Notes: generated by a model not told the origin, from the letters alone. DNA of 64,000 nucleotides from Polyodon spathula (GCF_017654505.1 NC_054538.1:22726783-22790782); one strand, 5' to 3'; positions 11,401 to 25,200 are shown, numbered from the stretch's first letter. Numbers and translations are program-made.

Positions 11401-11759
11401 GGGACATCATCATCACTACTCAGCCATCCTGTCAGAGGTCAGATCATGTGACCACCACCTTTCCCCAGTTCCTTCAACAGCATCTCCGGTGGCTGCTCAG
11501 GATCTACTGCTTGGCCTTGGAACTCCCAAACTTCCCTTACAGGCAGCAGGCAACCCTGTGTCCACTTTCCTCACAGGCCAGACACCTTTCTTGGTCCTCC
11601 ATGGCCCAGAGGAAGCCTTCCAATCAACGGTCCTAGGGTTTGGGATGAGATAGCCCAGTCCAGTCGCTGCCATTCTTTCTCCTTATTGTTGTGCATTCTT
11701 TTCTTTCCCATTTCTTTTTTTTAAACCACAGACCCACTCTGAGTCTCTCTGTGGCACTC

Positions 11760-11782
11760 AAATCCCATGCAGGACACCATAT
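11760..11782 (-). other. Putative primer-binding site
   Basis: On the minus strand the sequence after the LTR at 11784-12222 reads TGGTGTCCTGCATGGGAT. TGG plus a tRNA-acceptor complement is the layout of an LTR-element primer site. The tRNA was not identified. Confidence 0.4.
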
Positions 11783-11783
11783 G

Positions 11784-12222
11784 TGACAGGATAGCCGTAA
11801 GAGGTATGAAGGAGACTCAGAGTTGAAGAACTGGTAAAGTGTATTTTTCACAAATAAAAATAACAAACAAAAACAAGTCATGAACACAAAATTAAAGAGA
11901 AAATCCCTCACCCAAGTCTCACACTACTATGTTGAGTTTCTTAAATATATACAGAGGAGTGTTTGTCTCTCTCCATGCAGCTCCCAAAACCTCGCTCTGT
12001 CTGTCTGTCTGCTGTAAAAAATCTCCCCCCTAATGGAGTTTCTAGATCCCTTTCTATATCATGTGGCTGTTTCCAATTAGCACCAATTATCAAATTTGGT
12101 TACAGCCACATTCTCAGATGTATTTGGCAGGGATAGAAATTAACCCCCTTCCTGCCAACCACCCATCACCAATACACAAACCAAACACTATTTACAAACA
12201 GGGCCCTACCCTGCCACTGTCA
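11784..12222 (-). mobile_element. LTR, minus strand
   Basis: Ends TGACAG and CTGTCA are inverted. On the minus strand a TATA-like GATATAGAAAGGG lies near 12055, and a putative primer-binding site follows at 11780-11763, which makes it a 5' LTR. Downstream internal sequence (11760-11400) has no domain I recognise. Confidence 0.55.
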
Positions 12223-13456
12223 GGAATTCATATTCATACGGATTTAATGTATGTAGGGCCTTATTGGTAAACTCCTTATTTTTAGAATGAATGAATAAAA
12301 TAATGTTTAACTCCAATTGTCTTTAACCAAAATCTAGAACAGTTTCATGAATATGAAGTTGTTTGTAATCCATTAAATCCATAAACATTCCTTAAATAAA
12401 TCATGAATTAATGGCTTTATCATATTGCCTGCTTAAACATCACATGCTTGATGTTGCTGTCCATCATTAGCGTTGCATCCGTCTGTTATTACCTGCTGCT
12501 TCACACCAGAAAACATCTTGCTACATTGACTAGATATGCACTATGGTTCAACAGCTTCAAGAGATCACCACCTGCCCAAATTAGTGTGCCTAATTGTACA
12601 TCCTTGTGGACTGTCCCCAGTCTTGTCTTCAGCCTGTATTCTTATTCAACCTAGACTCTATTCAACTACTGCTGCTGGATTGTGGTGTTTGTAGGTGGGA
12701 CTCCTGTTAACCGTTTTACCTCACTCACTAAAAATGTTGGTGTCTCTGAACAGTTAACTGCCCCCTCTCGAAATATATGAATGAAGAAATACATAACAAG
12801 GAGGACATTTAAGTCTTTCAGTAATATAATCTAATGACATGCTGCATCCATAATATTAGTATGACATTGCCATATTTTTACATTTTAATACTAGTACAGC
12901 TGTAACTTAGTTTAGATGTGGCAAAACATAAGCCTACCACTGCCAGTTTTAAAAAAAAAAAAGTATATACACCCCCTTGGCTTTGCATGGCTTTCATCAT
13001 ATACAGGGGTTACAGTTTTGTTCAATAGCTTTCAGCGCACCCCTACTTTAAAAATTGTTCCAGTGCCACAGTTAAGCATTATCGTTTATTGTTACACATA
13101 CAGTTATGTTTATTTAAAAAAAGGTTCTAGGTTTAGGGTTGAGGTTTTAAAATTGGGATAGGGTGAAGAAAATTAACCACAAATAGCCAGATTGAAGTAT
13201 TTTTTTTAGAAAGGAATTGTATTGTGTATTCAGTTTGGCATTAACAAGTCTCTCATGTTGTTTGCACACAAAATATTAACGTAAATGCCATATTCTTCGT
13301 AAACCTGACAATTATATTAATATATAGTATTACTAAGGGATAAGATTTGTACTATGTTAATAATATCTGATCTATTCGACAGCATGACTCTAGATAAGGG
13401 AATGTGAATATCGCTATAATATATATATTAGCAACAAATACATCATTTAAAATTAC
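12223..13456. other. Unassigned AT-rich sequence
   Basis: Several short frames without known motifs; nothing supported. Confidence 0.4.
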
Positions 13457-13540
13457 ATTTGTAAGTAGCCTGTGATATTAATGTGTGTTTCTGTTGTGTA
13501 ACAAACAAATACACATTAGTATCACAGACCACTTATAAAT
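13457..13540. repeat. 84-nt imperfect hairpin
   Basis: 34-nt arms (13457-13490 and 13507-13540) pair with about five mismatches around a 16-nt loop. Size and shape resemble a small MITE or a pre-miRNA-like foldback. No target duplication is obvious. Confidence 0.7.
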
Positions 13541-15810
13541 TTTTTTTTTTTTGTGGGCAAACATGAGAAATTTGTTGTTATGTTAGCTTATGTATGTTAG
13601 CTAAACCTACATTATTTGGTGACCTTTCTGTAATTTTTATTATTTTTTTTATTCCACAATTCGCCCGTGAAATGTACCGAAAAATGTGCCAAAATCGTAT
13701 CCTTAAGTGTAACAATCATAACTCCTTTTATTCAGATGGAATTTGTGGAAAAATGACACACAGTATAATAACTGCTTCTCTGCAGTGCGTGTCAACAGAT
13801 TGAGATTAAATACTGACCATCAGGGCATCCTGTGCAGCAGGTAAAATAAAGTGTTTGTAAAAACCCTTTAAACCTTTTAAAATCCACCATAACATGATAA
13901 AACAAAATCAGAGCTACATGTTGGTTTAACAAATACACATAATTATCATTTACTGGTTGATTACATTCTTGTCAATTTTGCTGGTAGAAATTCCAACTCT
14001 ATCTATAGTCTTATTTTTCTATATTCATTCTTCTTTTATCCATAAATATAAAATACTCAACATTTTGAAAAAAATTAAAGAAACTTTTTAAAATTGAATA
14101 CAGAAGGCAAAAGGTCTATTAATTGACTATCTCTAAATATATTTGTTAAAATTGAATAAATTGTTTGTTAGTTGTGACAAATTCCTATTATTTTAAACAA
14201 GCAAAAAGTTATTTTTCAGAGAGATGGCATGACTGGGCATTTTATTTTCTCCAAGGCATACCTGTAATTTTTTTTTTTTGTAGGCTTTGAAGTTTACATT
14301 ACTTCACTTCTAGTTCATCTCTACCGCTCACGACAGAGTTGTAGTGCAGAATAACCTGTTCCGCTGGAACATGAATCTGTTTTCCTGTGACATTTTCCTG
14401 ATCCCATTTAACCATACTTTATATTATTGATAGTTAATCAGACTGAACAGATGGACAAGCCAAATGGAATGAGAGTTTCACCAAGACTGATCCCCTCAGC
14501 AACACAGGGGCAGGAGGTCAAATTGTCATGCCAAGAGAAAGGTTAAGTTGTTTTAAATCATACTTATCTTGAATACTGGTGCTGCTACAACCTTCTCTAG
14601 ATCTGAGAAATAAAATTCTACAATATTAAGAACAAATTGAAGGTGCTGTACAGAGCAATTGTGAAAAGGTCTGGGTGAAACCTGGATGCACCAGATCTAT
14701 TATTACAGTTATATGCTATACAATTCTAGTGGTTCAAAATGTTTTTGTGCAGGTACTGATGTACCTAGCTCAAATTAAGGTGTACATGTATTACTTTATG
14801 ACAGATATTCATTCATTTTCTGTTCACTTTAGCAAAATATGTTATTACCTGCACATAAATATTATGAAGCACTGAAGTTGTACAGGATTTGAATTTTGAA
14901 CAGCCCTGTAGCTCCAGCACTGTAGTCGTGTACAGCTCCTAACGACGTCATCATCAATAAAAAGGACACCTTGTTCATCCTTAACACCCCTATCACATGA
15001 CCAGTTCATAAACACAGAAGTAAACAATTAAATGAATAAAGAATTCCACGGATAATTTCAATCACATTTTTTTTTTAATTATACTATATTATTCTTATTT
15101 ACAAACGGAAATATATTTTTGTAGGCTAATTTCGAAGCAACATTGTAATGTTAAATAGACTTTTTTCCCCCTTAATTATTTTAGTGTCATTTTCATCACA
15201 ACTCCAAAGTTAACACTAAATACTATTTTATGTTACAGTAAGTTAAAACAAATAAGTATAACAGCAATTGTCCTTTTATGGGCTTTGATGTGAAATCACT
15301 AAACCAACAGTATAGGGCCAGAACAAGAACTGGAAATTTGGTGTTTGTACATTTAGTTGACTTGAGTAAATTATCTTTAAATTTATATTTTCTTTTATTT
15401 TCATTTTATTAGAGGAGACTGGGGCTAGTTGTTACAAAGGGCAAGTTGATACAGTGCTATATTCATAGGTATAATTTACACAGGGGATATGTCCCCCTCA
15501 CTTTTCAAGGATGGGGAAATGTCCCCCTCACATTGCAGGAGTACTAAAACTTATTTCATTTTTTTAATTTATTGGTAAACTCACTAGTCAGTATAGAAGT
15601 CAATGGGAAGAAAAATGGGATTGGATCCTGGATCACTGGAGCCGGATCATGAGATGGTGTTTTACTACAAAGACCTGGAGCAGGTTTCTCTGATCCATGA
15701 TGCTGATAGTGCATAGTTTAAGGACCCCGGCTGACAAATTTGTATACAGTCTGAGATCACAGCAATGTTGGGTAAAAATGGCAAACGGATGGACAAAGAT
15801 AGAGGAGGAT
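13541..15810. other. Unassigned AT-rich sequence
   Basis: No gene, no clear mobile element. A-, T- and AT-rich tracts are common (13540, 14270, 15070). Confidence 0.4.
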
Positions 15811-16081
15811 TGTGGCAAAGTGGGTAAATGTGTACAGTTGATGGCAATACAGCAGTTCAGAAGAAACAGACAGACAACGATATCCAGGTGCAATAGTCTT
15901 TATTGGTTGTATTTTTTCCAAAGCCTGACGGCAAAACAACAGTAAACAATAATGATGTTATGTGGCTGTACATACAATGTTTCAAATAAATGGTATTAGG
16001 TAAACAGGAGCCAAACTGGACATTGTCATTGGTAACAGGTGAACCAATTACAAGAAAATGTGGTCTTGCTTATCTGCCACA
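15811..16081 (-). mobile_element. Short gypsy LTR (3' LTR)
   Basis: A 271-bp segment with inverted ends TGTGGCA and TGCCACA. On the minus strand AATAAAG lies at about 15903-15897. A gypsy pol fragment in the same orientation lies at 16483-16670, so this is read as the 3' LTR of a deleted element. Confidence 0.65.
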
Positions 16082-17045
16082 GACTTTTGTTTTGTCATCA
16101 CGTTGGAACGAAGACGGTGTCCTGAAAGTAAAATGAGGTCCTAACCCACAGAAAATAAGTCGAGGGGACCCTGGTCGCGCGAGGAAAAACAAAAAAGGAT
16201 CTACCCCGGGGGGGTGTTAATAAACCCCCGGGCCCCCCACCCCCTGCAGGATCACACATGCGCCCAATAGCCAGCACAGATCTTGTCATGTTACATACCT
16301 TTCCCCTCAGAATGGCACCACCGGTCCATTCGAAAATCCTTCACCCACATGCCTTCCTGAGAGAAATTTTTTAACTCAGTTTTCCTGCTCAGTGAACTAC
16401 CCAGAAGGCATAGGTCTGCAGCAATAAGTACCACCATGTGATCCTGCAGTTGTCTTTCGCGCGGTGAAGCCATACTAAGGGGTCATGATCGGTGATAAGG
16501 TTGAAGTGCTGCTTCAGGAGCAGCAAGTGTGAAGAAGTTCCTATAGTAACCCGTTAATCCCAAGAAGGAGCGCACTTGGGTTTTAGTCATAGGAATTGGC
16601 CAGTCAGCCAAAGTTTTCACCTTTGCAATTAGCAGTCTGATCTGGCTACTCCATTTCCACATCAGCAAATTCCACCACCAGCCCCCGAGCCTGACATTTC
16701 TGTTTTGGTGTCAGATTATCTCCAATATATACCGACCCTGTTTTCGCCAAAACAGAAAACAAATACCTGGCTACCCCTCCCCCCAGTCCCTTCACCCTCC
16801 CATGGGCCAGTTGTGGGGGTGATGGTGGAGTATCCAGTTTTCCTGATGGCTTAGCGCATGCTAGGGTTTGGCTGTGCTCCAGCTCCAAAGCCCAGAGCCA
16901 GCACCGAGGCCTGGAGCCAGAGCGGAGCTGTCCCGTTTTCTGGACTGTGCTCCGGAGCTGAAGCAGATCTGGATTCAGGTTCACTGGAGCACTCCGGAGT
17001 CTGTAGCTGGAGCTGAGGTTTCCGGAGCTGCTCCACTTTCTCCTA
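16082..17045 (-). mobile_element. Deleted Ty3/gypsy pol fragment
   Basis: On the minus strand, 16720-16640 reads as a pre-RT linker (LTPKQKCQARGLVVEFADV). At 16660-16510 is the end of the RT/connection region (KTLADWPIPMTKTQVRSFLG then LTGYYRNFF). The RT core, RNase H and integrase are missing. 16850-17040 is GC-rich with repeated GGAGCTG words. Confidence 0.7.
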
Positions 17046-18898
17046 CCTTTGACATTTTATATAATAAACCTTCTTGACATATTAAGTTTAAACATTTTAA
17101 TTAATAAAATAAATAGCTATGTACAGCAGAATGCAACAAACTCCCCACATGGAATTGCTTTAATGTATCATACACAAGGGGAATACAGTGTAAATAGAAA
17201 ATATTTAAGTTGTTGGAAAAGCAGGCTTTCACAAAAAAACCAAAAAATAAACCTCATTGCATGGGAAAGCCTTTCGGCTTGAAAAAGATGCATTACTTAC
17301 TATCTTTTGAATTGTACTACTTTCTATGACAAGCAGCAAAGCAGACACCTCATATTTTAAACATGTTATAGATTTAATCTGGAAGGAAATATGTTTAAAG
17401 GATAAAATGCAATTGTACTATAATGTATATTCTACTTCTACTATTGGTCACAGGTGACGACTTTTAGTTTTACCGGCGAGTGCTTTTAAGTTATATTACA
17501 AAATGTAATATAAATACTATATTCACACAATACTTGCAAGTGATCACCCTTACCATGTGATCAGGCTGCAGCGCACACACATACTACAGGGCTGGAGCCT
17601 TCAGTCTGCAGAGACACCCTTCTCGTTATTTGAGTAGAGTCAGCACTCACATATCCGACCTTATATAATTTTGACTTGTGACAGTTAAAGTGTGATGTAT
17701 TTTGACTGAAATATAATGAGTTCTTGTTGTAAATCTCCCTCCTGACCTGTGAGCTCGCTAAGTAGCGAAAGGGGAAGGCTTTGGACGGGCTGGCCTGACA
17801 GTTAATTTCCTGAGTCAGGAAGTCGGTCAGTCTGGAAGAAGGTGAGACTCCGTTGCAGGAACGTATTGACCCAGAAGCTGAACGAGGCAACAGCTACAGG
17901 CAACAGAGACAGCTGCAATCATTTACGAAGGGGTCATGTATGATAGCATAAAGGGGCCGGATAATCGTAAATCTTTTCCTTCGCTGGGTTTTGTGTTATA
18001 AACTGGAAGGCCCGTATGAGACAGAGAAAAAGTGACCCAACAGCAAAATAAAATTAAAATGTTACTTATGCACAGAACTGTGTAACATGTAAAAGACATT
18101 GCAATTTAGCAAAAAACAATAAACATTTAAAAAAAACAACATAGTTTCCAGAATAAAAACAGTATCCAAAGTCAGTATTCAAAATTGCAGAATATAATGC
18201 TCGATAAGGCCCTCATGTCACAGTTCACTTGCAAATGAAAGCAACTAAAGATCACAGATTTAAAAAAAAAAAAAAAGCTTCACAGTATGTAAAACTGTTT
18301 AATGACTAACTGCCAGATCTTGTTCACTTTGTTATTGCTATGTAGTGCAACTGCACAGTACGTAAAAAGAGACTGATTTGTGCATGTGAGAAAAAAATGC
18401 TTGGCTTGACAGATAATCAAATAAATTGTAACCTTGAGAGATGGGCTTTGTATCAGAAAACTGGTGGTCGAGTCGGAAATCGTGTGTGATGGGTAAATGC
18501 AATTATATATAAAAAAGGCATAAATTGTCAACTGATGACAGCTATCAATTAGGCATTGATCTTGTTTTTTTGTGTGCATTTGTATAAGACTGACTGTTAA
18601 AAAAACATTTGGGTAACTGAACTTTAACTTGTTAAGATCGCCCACGTAGCATTTGACAGGCTGCACAAAACATTACAGTAGGCAGGTTTGTGAGTTGACA
18701 TTAAGAGAGGTCATTTCTCAAAGAACCTATGGTGCATGGCGAGTGGTTTTTGAAAAATCGTGATAATAAACGGGTATGATGTTAGGGGGGTGATATCAAA
18801 TGGGTTTATCTGTATATAATGGGGCGAGGGTTGATTTCATTCTTAATAAAAATATTTTTTTGCATTATTTTAGCAAATACAGGTCTGAAAGGATACAT

Positions 18899-18903
<5 letters not shown>
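17046..18903. other. Unassigned sequence; possible LTR remnant at 17740-18010
   Basis: AT-rich except for a GC-richer block near 17740-17930 that looks repeat-derived but has no certain ends. Confidence 0.3.
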
Positions 18904-18987
<84 letters not shown>

Positions 18988-19015
18988 CATACACACACAC
19001 AGTATATACACACAC
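18904..19015. repeat. (AT)n microsatellite with AC tail
   Basis: AT dinucleotides to about 18980, then imperfect AC. Open frames across it are artefacts of the repeat. Confidence 0.97.
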
Positions 19016-22000
19016 AATTTAATTAACCATTGCAATTGTGAATAATATTGATATTGTAAGTAATTTTGATAAATCTGATTAGGTTCAACAGGTTAGAGCT
19101 ATGTTATTAACTCTGTTCATTGTTCATTGCTGACCTGTTGATCGCATGACAAGTAGAGAAGATACAGGTATTTATAAAATTATTAAATGAGTATGATGTA
19201 TGAAACATTTTTTTACACATTTGCATTACCTATATAGATATTGATTTGTTTAAATGTTTTAAGTTATTTCTACCCATTTGTTGGTATTTACTTTTTTGTA
19301 CTGCTATTTAAAAAAAAAAAAAAAAGATTTAGATTTTTTTAATTTTCTAACAAGCTGAGAACATAAGTGAAAGGAAGTTGTTTTTAGTAGTTATTTTATT
19401 TATACCTCTTTAGACCCGAGTTGTATGCACATGCAAACATTGCAGACAAAACATCTTCAAGACATTTTGTTTTTCTGGCAGTTTAGCTTTTGTAACCGGA
19501 GGGTCTCGATTTGATCCCCTGTGTCGGGACACGGGCCAGAGCTTACACTGAATCGGACGGGGTTTACAGTGACGCAGGGGGTTGACTTTTTTTTCTCCCA
19601 CGTTGTGGAATAATGAATTTCGTTGTGGTTCAAACCCCTAAAACCACCCCTCTAGCTACACCACTGCCTGACCCACACTCCGAACTAGAAGCCAAGCTGT
19701 TTTACATATAGATTTAATTTGTATTAAATAGCATTGTGCACAGAAGCAATCAGGCATTATACTAACTTGCTCATTCACCTGGCTTTTAAAATACAACACA
19801 AAATTATTTTAGGAGGAGAGAGAGGACCTCTGATTTTCAGGAGACCTAGTGATCACCTTTTACCAAATTTAAAGGCACAGTAATTATAGGATACTTTTCT
19901 ATTATAGGACACTTTTCTGAGTGACTGCTACATTAAGTTTAGCAATGTGAAGTTAGGGAAAGCCTGCTTCACATGTCGCCTAATTATCCAAACAGGCATC
20001 TCCTTTGCATTTGATTTTTCATCTCTCTACCTTCCCATTGTATGTCTATATTTTATTCTCAGGAGGTTCTGATTGCCTTGTCTATTTGGTTAGGCAGTTG
20101 TCAACCACTCAATAGGTCTGGAACAAAAAAATGTCAGTATAACCACATGCACAAATTCTTATTAATACAATCCAGTTGCAGGGTGTTTTCTTGATCTCTT
20201 GAATTCTGTCATACAAGTGTCAAATAAAATTACAGATTTGCTGTCACATTATGGTACTTTATTACTCTGTAATAACACTGTCTCCTAGATGGAGCTAATA
20301 CAGAATTAGGATACAAGATTATCCCCTATCCATTGAGCTCATTAAGCACATCACATATACAATAGAATTCAATTTTGGGTTACAGTACCTTTCCTTGTCT
20401 TTCAGGGAGCAAGAAATTGCCCTATATTCATGTTACGGTTACTAACCACAGGATTGAGACAGTACAGTATATAACAATATTAATGTATGTGACCTGTAAC
20501 AATTCATTAGGAGAGTATAGGTACATTTGGGCCTGCAGTCTTGAAATGTATCATTGTGCAGTAAACATAGGAAAGTACATCTCAATAAAGCTGAAAGTGC
20601 CATATTAAAAGCTTTCTGTACACTATCTGTCAGGTCACATTATGCCTGATCGACCTTGAAGGCTTCATTGTTTAGCTATGGTCTTCTCCCCTGGCAACCT
20701 CCAGAGGAAATGGATTTCACTAAGTGGGTGGATAAGATACTAAGACCGAGCCATGTTATAAAACAAAGATAGTGAACAGTCTATCGCATTGTCGATGAGG
20801 ATTGCTTGAAGGCCTGAATGCAAACTTTATGAAGATCTTTAAGACAAAAGTAGTACTTGCTTTTTACACACTAATAGTAGTTAGAGTAGAGGAAAATTTT
20901 CACTACAAAAGAATACTATATGTACTGTAGACACCAAACCTGTAAGGTATAAACACTGCAACAGTGCATCCTACAGTAACTACTTGAGAGGAATAATTCT
21001 GTTTATCTGGTTGAATTCCACACACTGTTCACACATACATCGTTTGTGTCCACATCATTTTCAGGTTTGTTTGTGAGCAACATGACAGAGTAGTTCTGCA
21101 ACCCACTGCTACACACCGCTCCTTTAAAAAATTGCTATGTGCTAATAGATTACTAATAATATACTTCATAAAAATTACTAAAATAAAGAAGATACATATT
21201 AAGAGGTATAGAATGAACCATGATACTGTCCGTGTGTGAGTGGGTGTGTGGGGGCAGGTATTACTATCAATGTGGGGACAAAATATGAAAAAATGTCCCC
21301 TCAAAGATAGTAACTCCTGAAAAAAAATTGTTGTGGGGATGTCCCCACTTTGTAAAACACCTTTTTAAGAACTAAATATACCTTTAAAAAAAAAAAAAAA
21401 AAAATAAATGCCAAAATATTTAGTTTGTTGTCGACTTTCATCCTGTGTGGAGTTTTGTCTGACTGGGTTAGAAATAGTAAATGAATTACAAGAACATGAA
21501 TCACTGCACCCCCGTTTAGTTACAAAAGCCTGTCACTGATGATAGTCATTTTATTGTTTCATTTCTGTTTAGATTTGCTTGAATGAAAATTGTTCAAAAG
21601 AAACTAACAGAAGCCTGCATTGATGTTGATATTTATACACACAAAGATTGATTTGCATGGTTTATTTTATTTATTTTAGTAATAGGCCTACACTATATAA
21701 CATACAAGAATAAATACATTTTATTGTCGTGACCCTCATTGTATTTTCTGATCAGTTTCCATTAAAAGGGTGTTACTGATGTTTTTCATTGTCGTTTAAA
21801 AAAATAAATAAAAAAAGTATTCTTATTAATAACTGAAAAATGTCTAAATAAAAAAAAATCATTCATTGAGTAATGGCTATAGGCTCCTTAATTGTAAATA
21901 TACATAATATTATACATTTAGTATTTTGCTCCATAATGCAGTTAAACTAACTTTCTTTGTAAAATCTGACTGCACTCATAACATTGCATGCGCTTGAGTG

Positions 22001-22514
22001 TATTATTAAAATGGTGCCGCAGTGGATTAAGAGGGTAAAACAGTGGAGCGTTACTAACAAAAAATGAAAAAAAAAAAAAATTCTCCAAAGAAATTAGCAT
22101 GTTTAATTGACAGCCCTAAATTCTACCTCATAAATATGATAATTCCAATGAACTGTCCTAATGATATTCTATTTAGTGTCAGTTTCACATACTTAACTGC
22201 TAATTGATAATACTTTGCCTTTGATTAAAGCATTCAACGTGTCTTTTTTAAACTCTATGGAAACATTAAATCCAGCCTGTTGTGATCATGCCTGCAAATA
22301 CATTAAGAATTAGACAGACTATATCTGCCAAATGAGTTGAGTTAAATTGCTGCATAATATAAGAATACCATTTCCAGCAGACCCAGCGCGTATTTGAGAC
22401 TGGCGCTTATATTAGATCACTAGCTTCACATGCTTCATGCAGTCATTGAGAAGCCACTAACACACAACCTTGTAGCAACATCGTAACTCAATTTAAACAT
22501 TCAGTGCACCCCTG
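19016..22514. other. No gene seen in 3.5 kb
   Basis: AT-rich sequence with homopolymers (19311-19325, 21384-21403, 22066-22080). A GTGGGGAC word recurs at 21251-21350. No conserved coding segment found on either strand. Confidence 0.4.
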
Positions 22515-22529
22515 CTGTCCAGTCAAAAG

Positions 22530-23150
22530 GTTCGTCCTTCTTCAGGAAGCTATGCAGGGGAGCAACAATAGTGGCAAAGCCCTGCATAACTCTCCATAGT
22601 AGGACGCAAGCCCTTGGAAGCCTCTAACCTGCCAGGGGTTGACAGGAACAGGTCAGTCCCACACTGCGATGATCTTGTCCACCTCTGTCCTGATTCCCTC
22701 TGCTCCCACTCTGTGCCCAAGGAATGACACCTCCTTGTGCATCAGCTGGCACTTTTCCCTTGTTGGAGCACTTGGAAGGTCCCTCCGTGGACCAGCAGGT
22801 TGTCCAGGTAGACCAGGTACTCCAAGGGGGGTACACCGGCCAGTACCTACTCCATGAGCTGCTGGAACATTGTGGGGGCGTTGCAAAGTCCGAATGGTAT
22901 CACGGTAAACTGCCACAGACCCAGTCCGGTGGAGAAGGCAGTCTTTGGGCGTGCAGAGGGATCCAGCGTGACCTGCCAGTAGTCGCTGCAGAGGTTCAGC
23001 AAAGAGAATCATCTAGAGCCGGCCACCAGATCCAAGGACTCATCGATGGGGGGAGGGGATAGAGTCCTTCTCTGTCATATTGTTCACTCGCCGGTAATTG
23101 ATGCAGAAGTGCCACTTGCCATCCTTCTTCCACACCTTAACTATTGGCGG
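22530..23150 (-). pseudogene. Gypsy reverse transcriptase remnant
   Basis: Minus-strand fragments in order: KVWKKDGKWHFCINYRRVNN (about 23135), LWQFTVIPFGLCNAPTMFQQ (about 22900), YLVYLDNLL in place of YLDD (about 22820), and EVSFLGHRVGAEGIRTEVDK (about 22730). An in-frame TAG precedes the active site. The second catalytic Asp is Asn. Inactive. Confidence 0.9.
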
Positions 23151-23800
23151 GGTCCAGGGTCTGTTGGATGGCTCAATGATCCCCGCTGCCTACGTCTGCT
23201 CTGTGGCCTCCTGGCAGGTGAGTGGTTGGCGGCGAGGGTGCTGCTTAATGGGGCAGTCGTCTCGGTCTGGAGCTGCACCAGAAAGACTGTGGCGATACTC
23301 ATACACCAGTTCCCACAGCTCGTGCCACTGTTCTGGACAAAGCCCCTCACAGCCCCGGTGCCAGACTGCGTGCACTGCACTGAGAGCTAGATCTTCGGTC
23401 AGGACCGGAGATGGAGGGGAGACTGCTGTGTACACTAGATTACTCCTGGTGGTAGGGGGTATCCTCCCGCAGCAGTTGGGCTGCTGTTGGCACCGCTGGG
23501 AAGGGTGGCAGGGCTGCTTGGGGAAGGGTTGCATTCCCCTGGGCTGCGCTGGGGCTGCAGAAAAGTGGCTGTCCAGGCTGGTGAGCATTGCAGCCCAGGG
23601 GAGGGCCAAATTCCGCTGGGCCATGCTGGTTGGCAAGAGCTGTCACCTGAGGGCGGTTGTGCAGGCTGTAGCTCCTTGTAGCGTTGGGCTTGTCGAGATG
23701 CTGCTTTGTCCCTGGTGACAATGGCACATAATATGGCCAGTGGCCTGGTGCGTAGTGGAGCCCGGGGGAGGGCTGAGGTCTCCCATCTCTCTGCAATGGT

Positions 23801-24430
23801 TCATTGGGCCCTCGGCAGAGCCTGAAGCTGTCGAGCAGAGGGGTCCCGACTCTGACCCAGTGGTCCAAGGGGGGAGGCTGGTCCCCTCGGGTTAGCTAAA
23901 GCTAAAGCTGGGCCCCCCTGTATAGGCAATGTTCCAGTCCTGAGGTCTAGCTGTCCGCCTGTGTAGCGCAGGAAGTTCAGGCCCAGTATGCAGGGGTCCT
24001 GTACCTCTGCTACCCAGACAGGGTAGTGCACTGTCTGTCTAGCTACTTCAATAGCCAGGTTGCCCTTCCCTTGCTGAACCCCAGCAGGGACCACATCGGG
24101 CCAGATGAGAGTCACTGTTGAGCCAGTGTCCACGAGATCATTGCACAGGACCCCCTCGATTCGGACAGGGACGTGGCAGAAGTCCCCAGCAGTGATCCTT
24201 CCTACTGCTACAGCTGGCTGGCAGTATCTGCGGTCTGCTGTTTCCGTGGGAAGCAACGCACCACTCTCTTGGCTACATGGGTGGGTCCCAGTGACGGCTA
24301 CTGCAGCTGCGTGGTCTACGATGAAGGGGACTGGGTTGGGGGCCCGTGTCGTCCCATCTAGGCTGGCCCTTTGGCATTTCCCTGCAGTTGCTATGTCAGG
24401 CGTGGTGGTGCAACAGCTGCTGCTGGGCAA
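23801..24430 (-). pseudogene. Gypsy protease region (retropepsin)
   Basis: A 209-residue minus-strand open frame holding VLCNDLVDTGSTVTLIWPDV, with the DTGS active site at about residues 97-100, and a later ILGLNFLR typical of the flap-distal part of retropepsins. Upstream residues include no CCHC knuckle that I can confirm. It appears open but separated from gag and RT by stops. Confidence 0.85.
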
Positions 24431-24645
24431 TGGGGCCGTAGGTGGCCAGACTGTCCGCAGCCCCAGTACAGGTGTAGGTGGGTCTTAGGAGTCTGAGCTG
24501 GTTAGGTTATCGCTGCCCTCATGAGGGCGATAAGCTCTGCTGGCCAAGTGGGGTCGATGGTGCTGTACAGGACCTTCTCTTCCTCTGCTTGGGCCTTGCG
24601 AGCTCTAGGTGGTGGGTGGTCAGGCCGCCTCTTCTGCTGACCACT

Positions 24646-25200
24646 CTAATGCCTAGAGGCATGGTCCTGCTTCCCCTCCTTGAGCACTGCCTCGACTTGT
24701 TCGGCGTGATCCATGGTGAGCTCTAGGGAGGTTGGGGCAGCAAACCAGACCTGCTGACACAGGGTGGTCAGGGTCCGTCCGCGAACAAAGGCCTCCATGG
24801 CCAGGTCCACTTCGGTGGCTGGCGGGAATGTGGGGTACCTCCTCCGGGCCAGGTACTGGACATCAGCCACCAGTATGCCCAGTTTCTCTCCGGGGCCTTT
24901 AGTGCATTTAACCAGTTGCATGCGCAGGCCAACTGCAAGCTCCACTCTCCAGAAACGTCGCTCGAGAGCTGTGACTAGCACCTCATCCTAGGCCACCTCA
25001 TCTGGGCCCAGGTCCAGCAGTGCTTCTCCCTCTAACGCAGCTGCCAACTGTCCGGCCTTCTCAGTCGGCCCCCAGCCATTTGTGAGCGCTGTCAATCCGA
25101 ACTTGACGTGGTACGCCTCCCACAGGGATCTACCATCATATCTGCCTGCTTTCACTGCCTGCTGGCTCAACCCTGGCATCATGTTCCCCCCACACTGCAC
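24646..25200 (-). pseudogene. Gypsy gag, second copy
   Basis: 25200-24988 reads AGRYDGRSLWEAYHVKFG and EKAGQLAAALEGEALLDL. After an in-frame TAG at about 24990 it continues VLVTALERRFW and LARRRYPTFPPATEVDLAME. This is the capsid-type pattern of gypsy gag. Confidence 0.8.

Noticed and set aside
18280..18666. 128-residue minus-strand open frame
   Set aside because: No conserved motif, AT-rich composition like its flanks, and no splice context that links it to a gene.
21229..21360. Recurring GTGGGGAC / GTCCCC words, possible foldback
   Set aside because: Pairing is short and interrupted; no defined ends.
23098..23718. 206-residue plus-strand open frame
   Set aside because: It is the antisense shadow of GC-rich gypsy pol on the minus strand; no motif is recognisable in it.
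24105..24488. 127-residue plus-strand open frame
   Set aside because: Antisense of the gypsy protease region.
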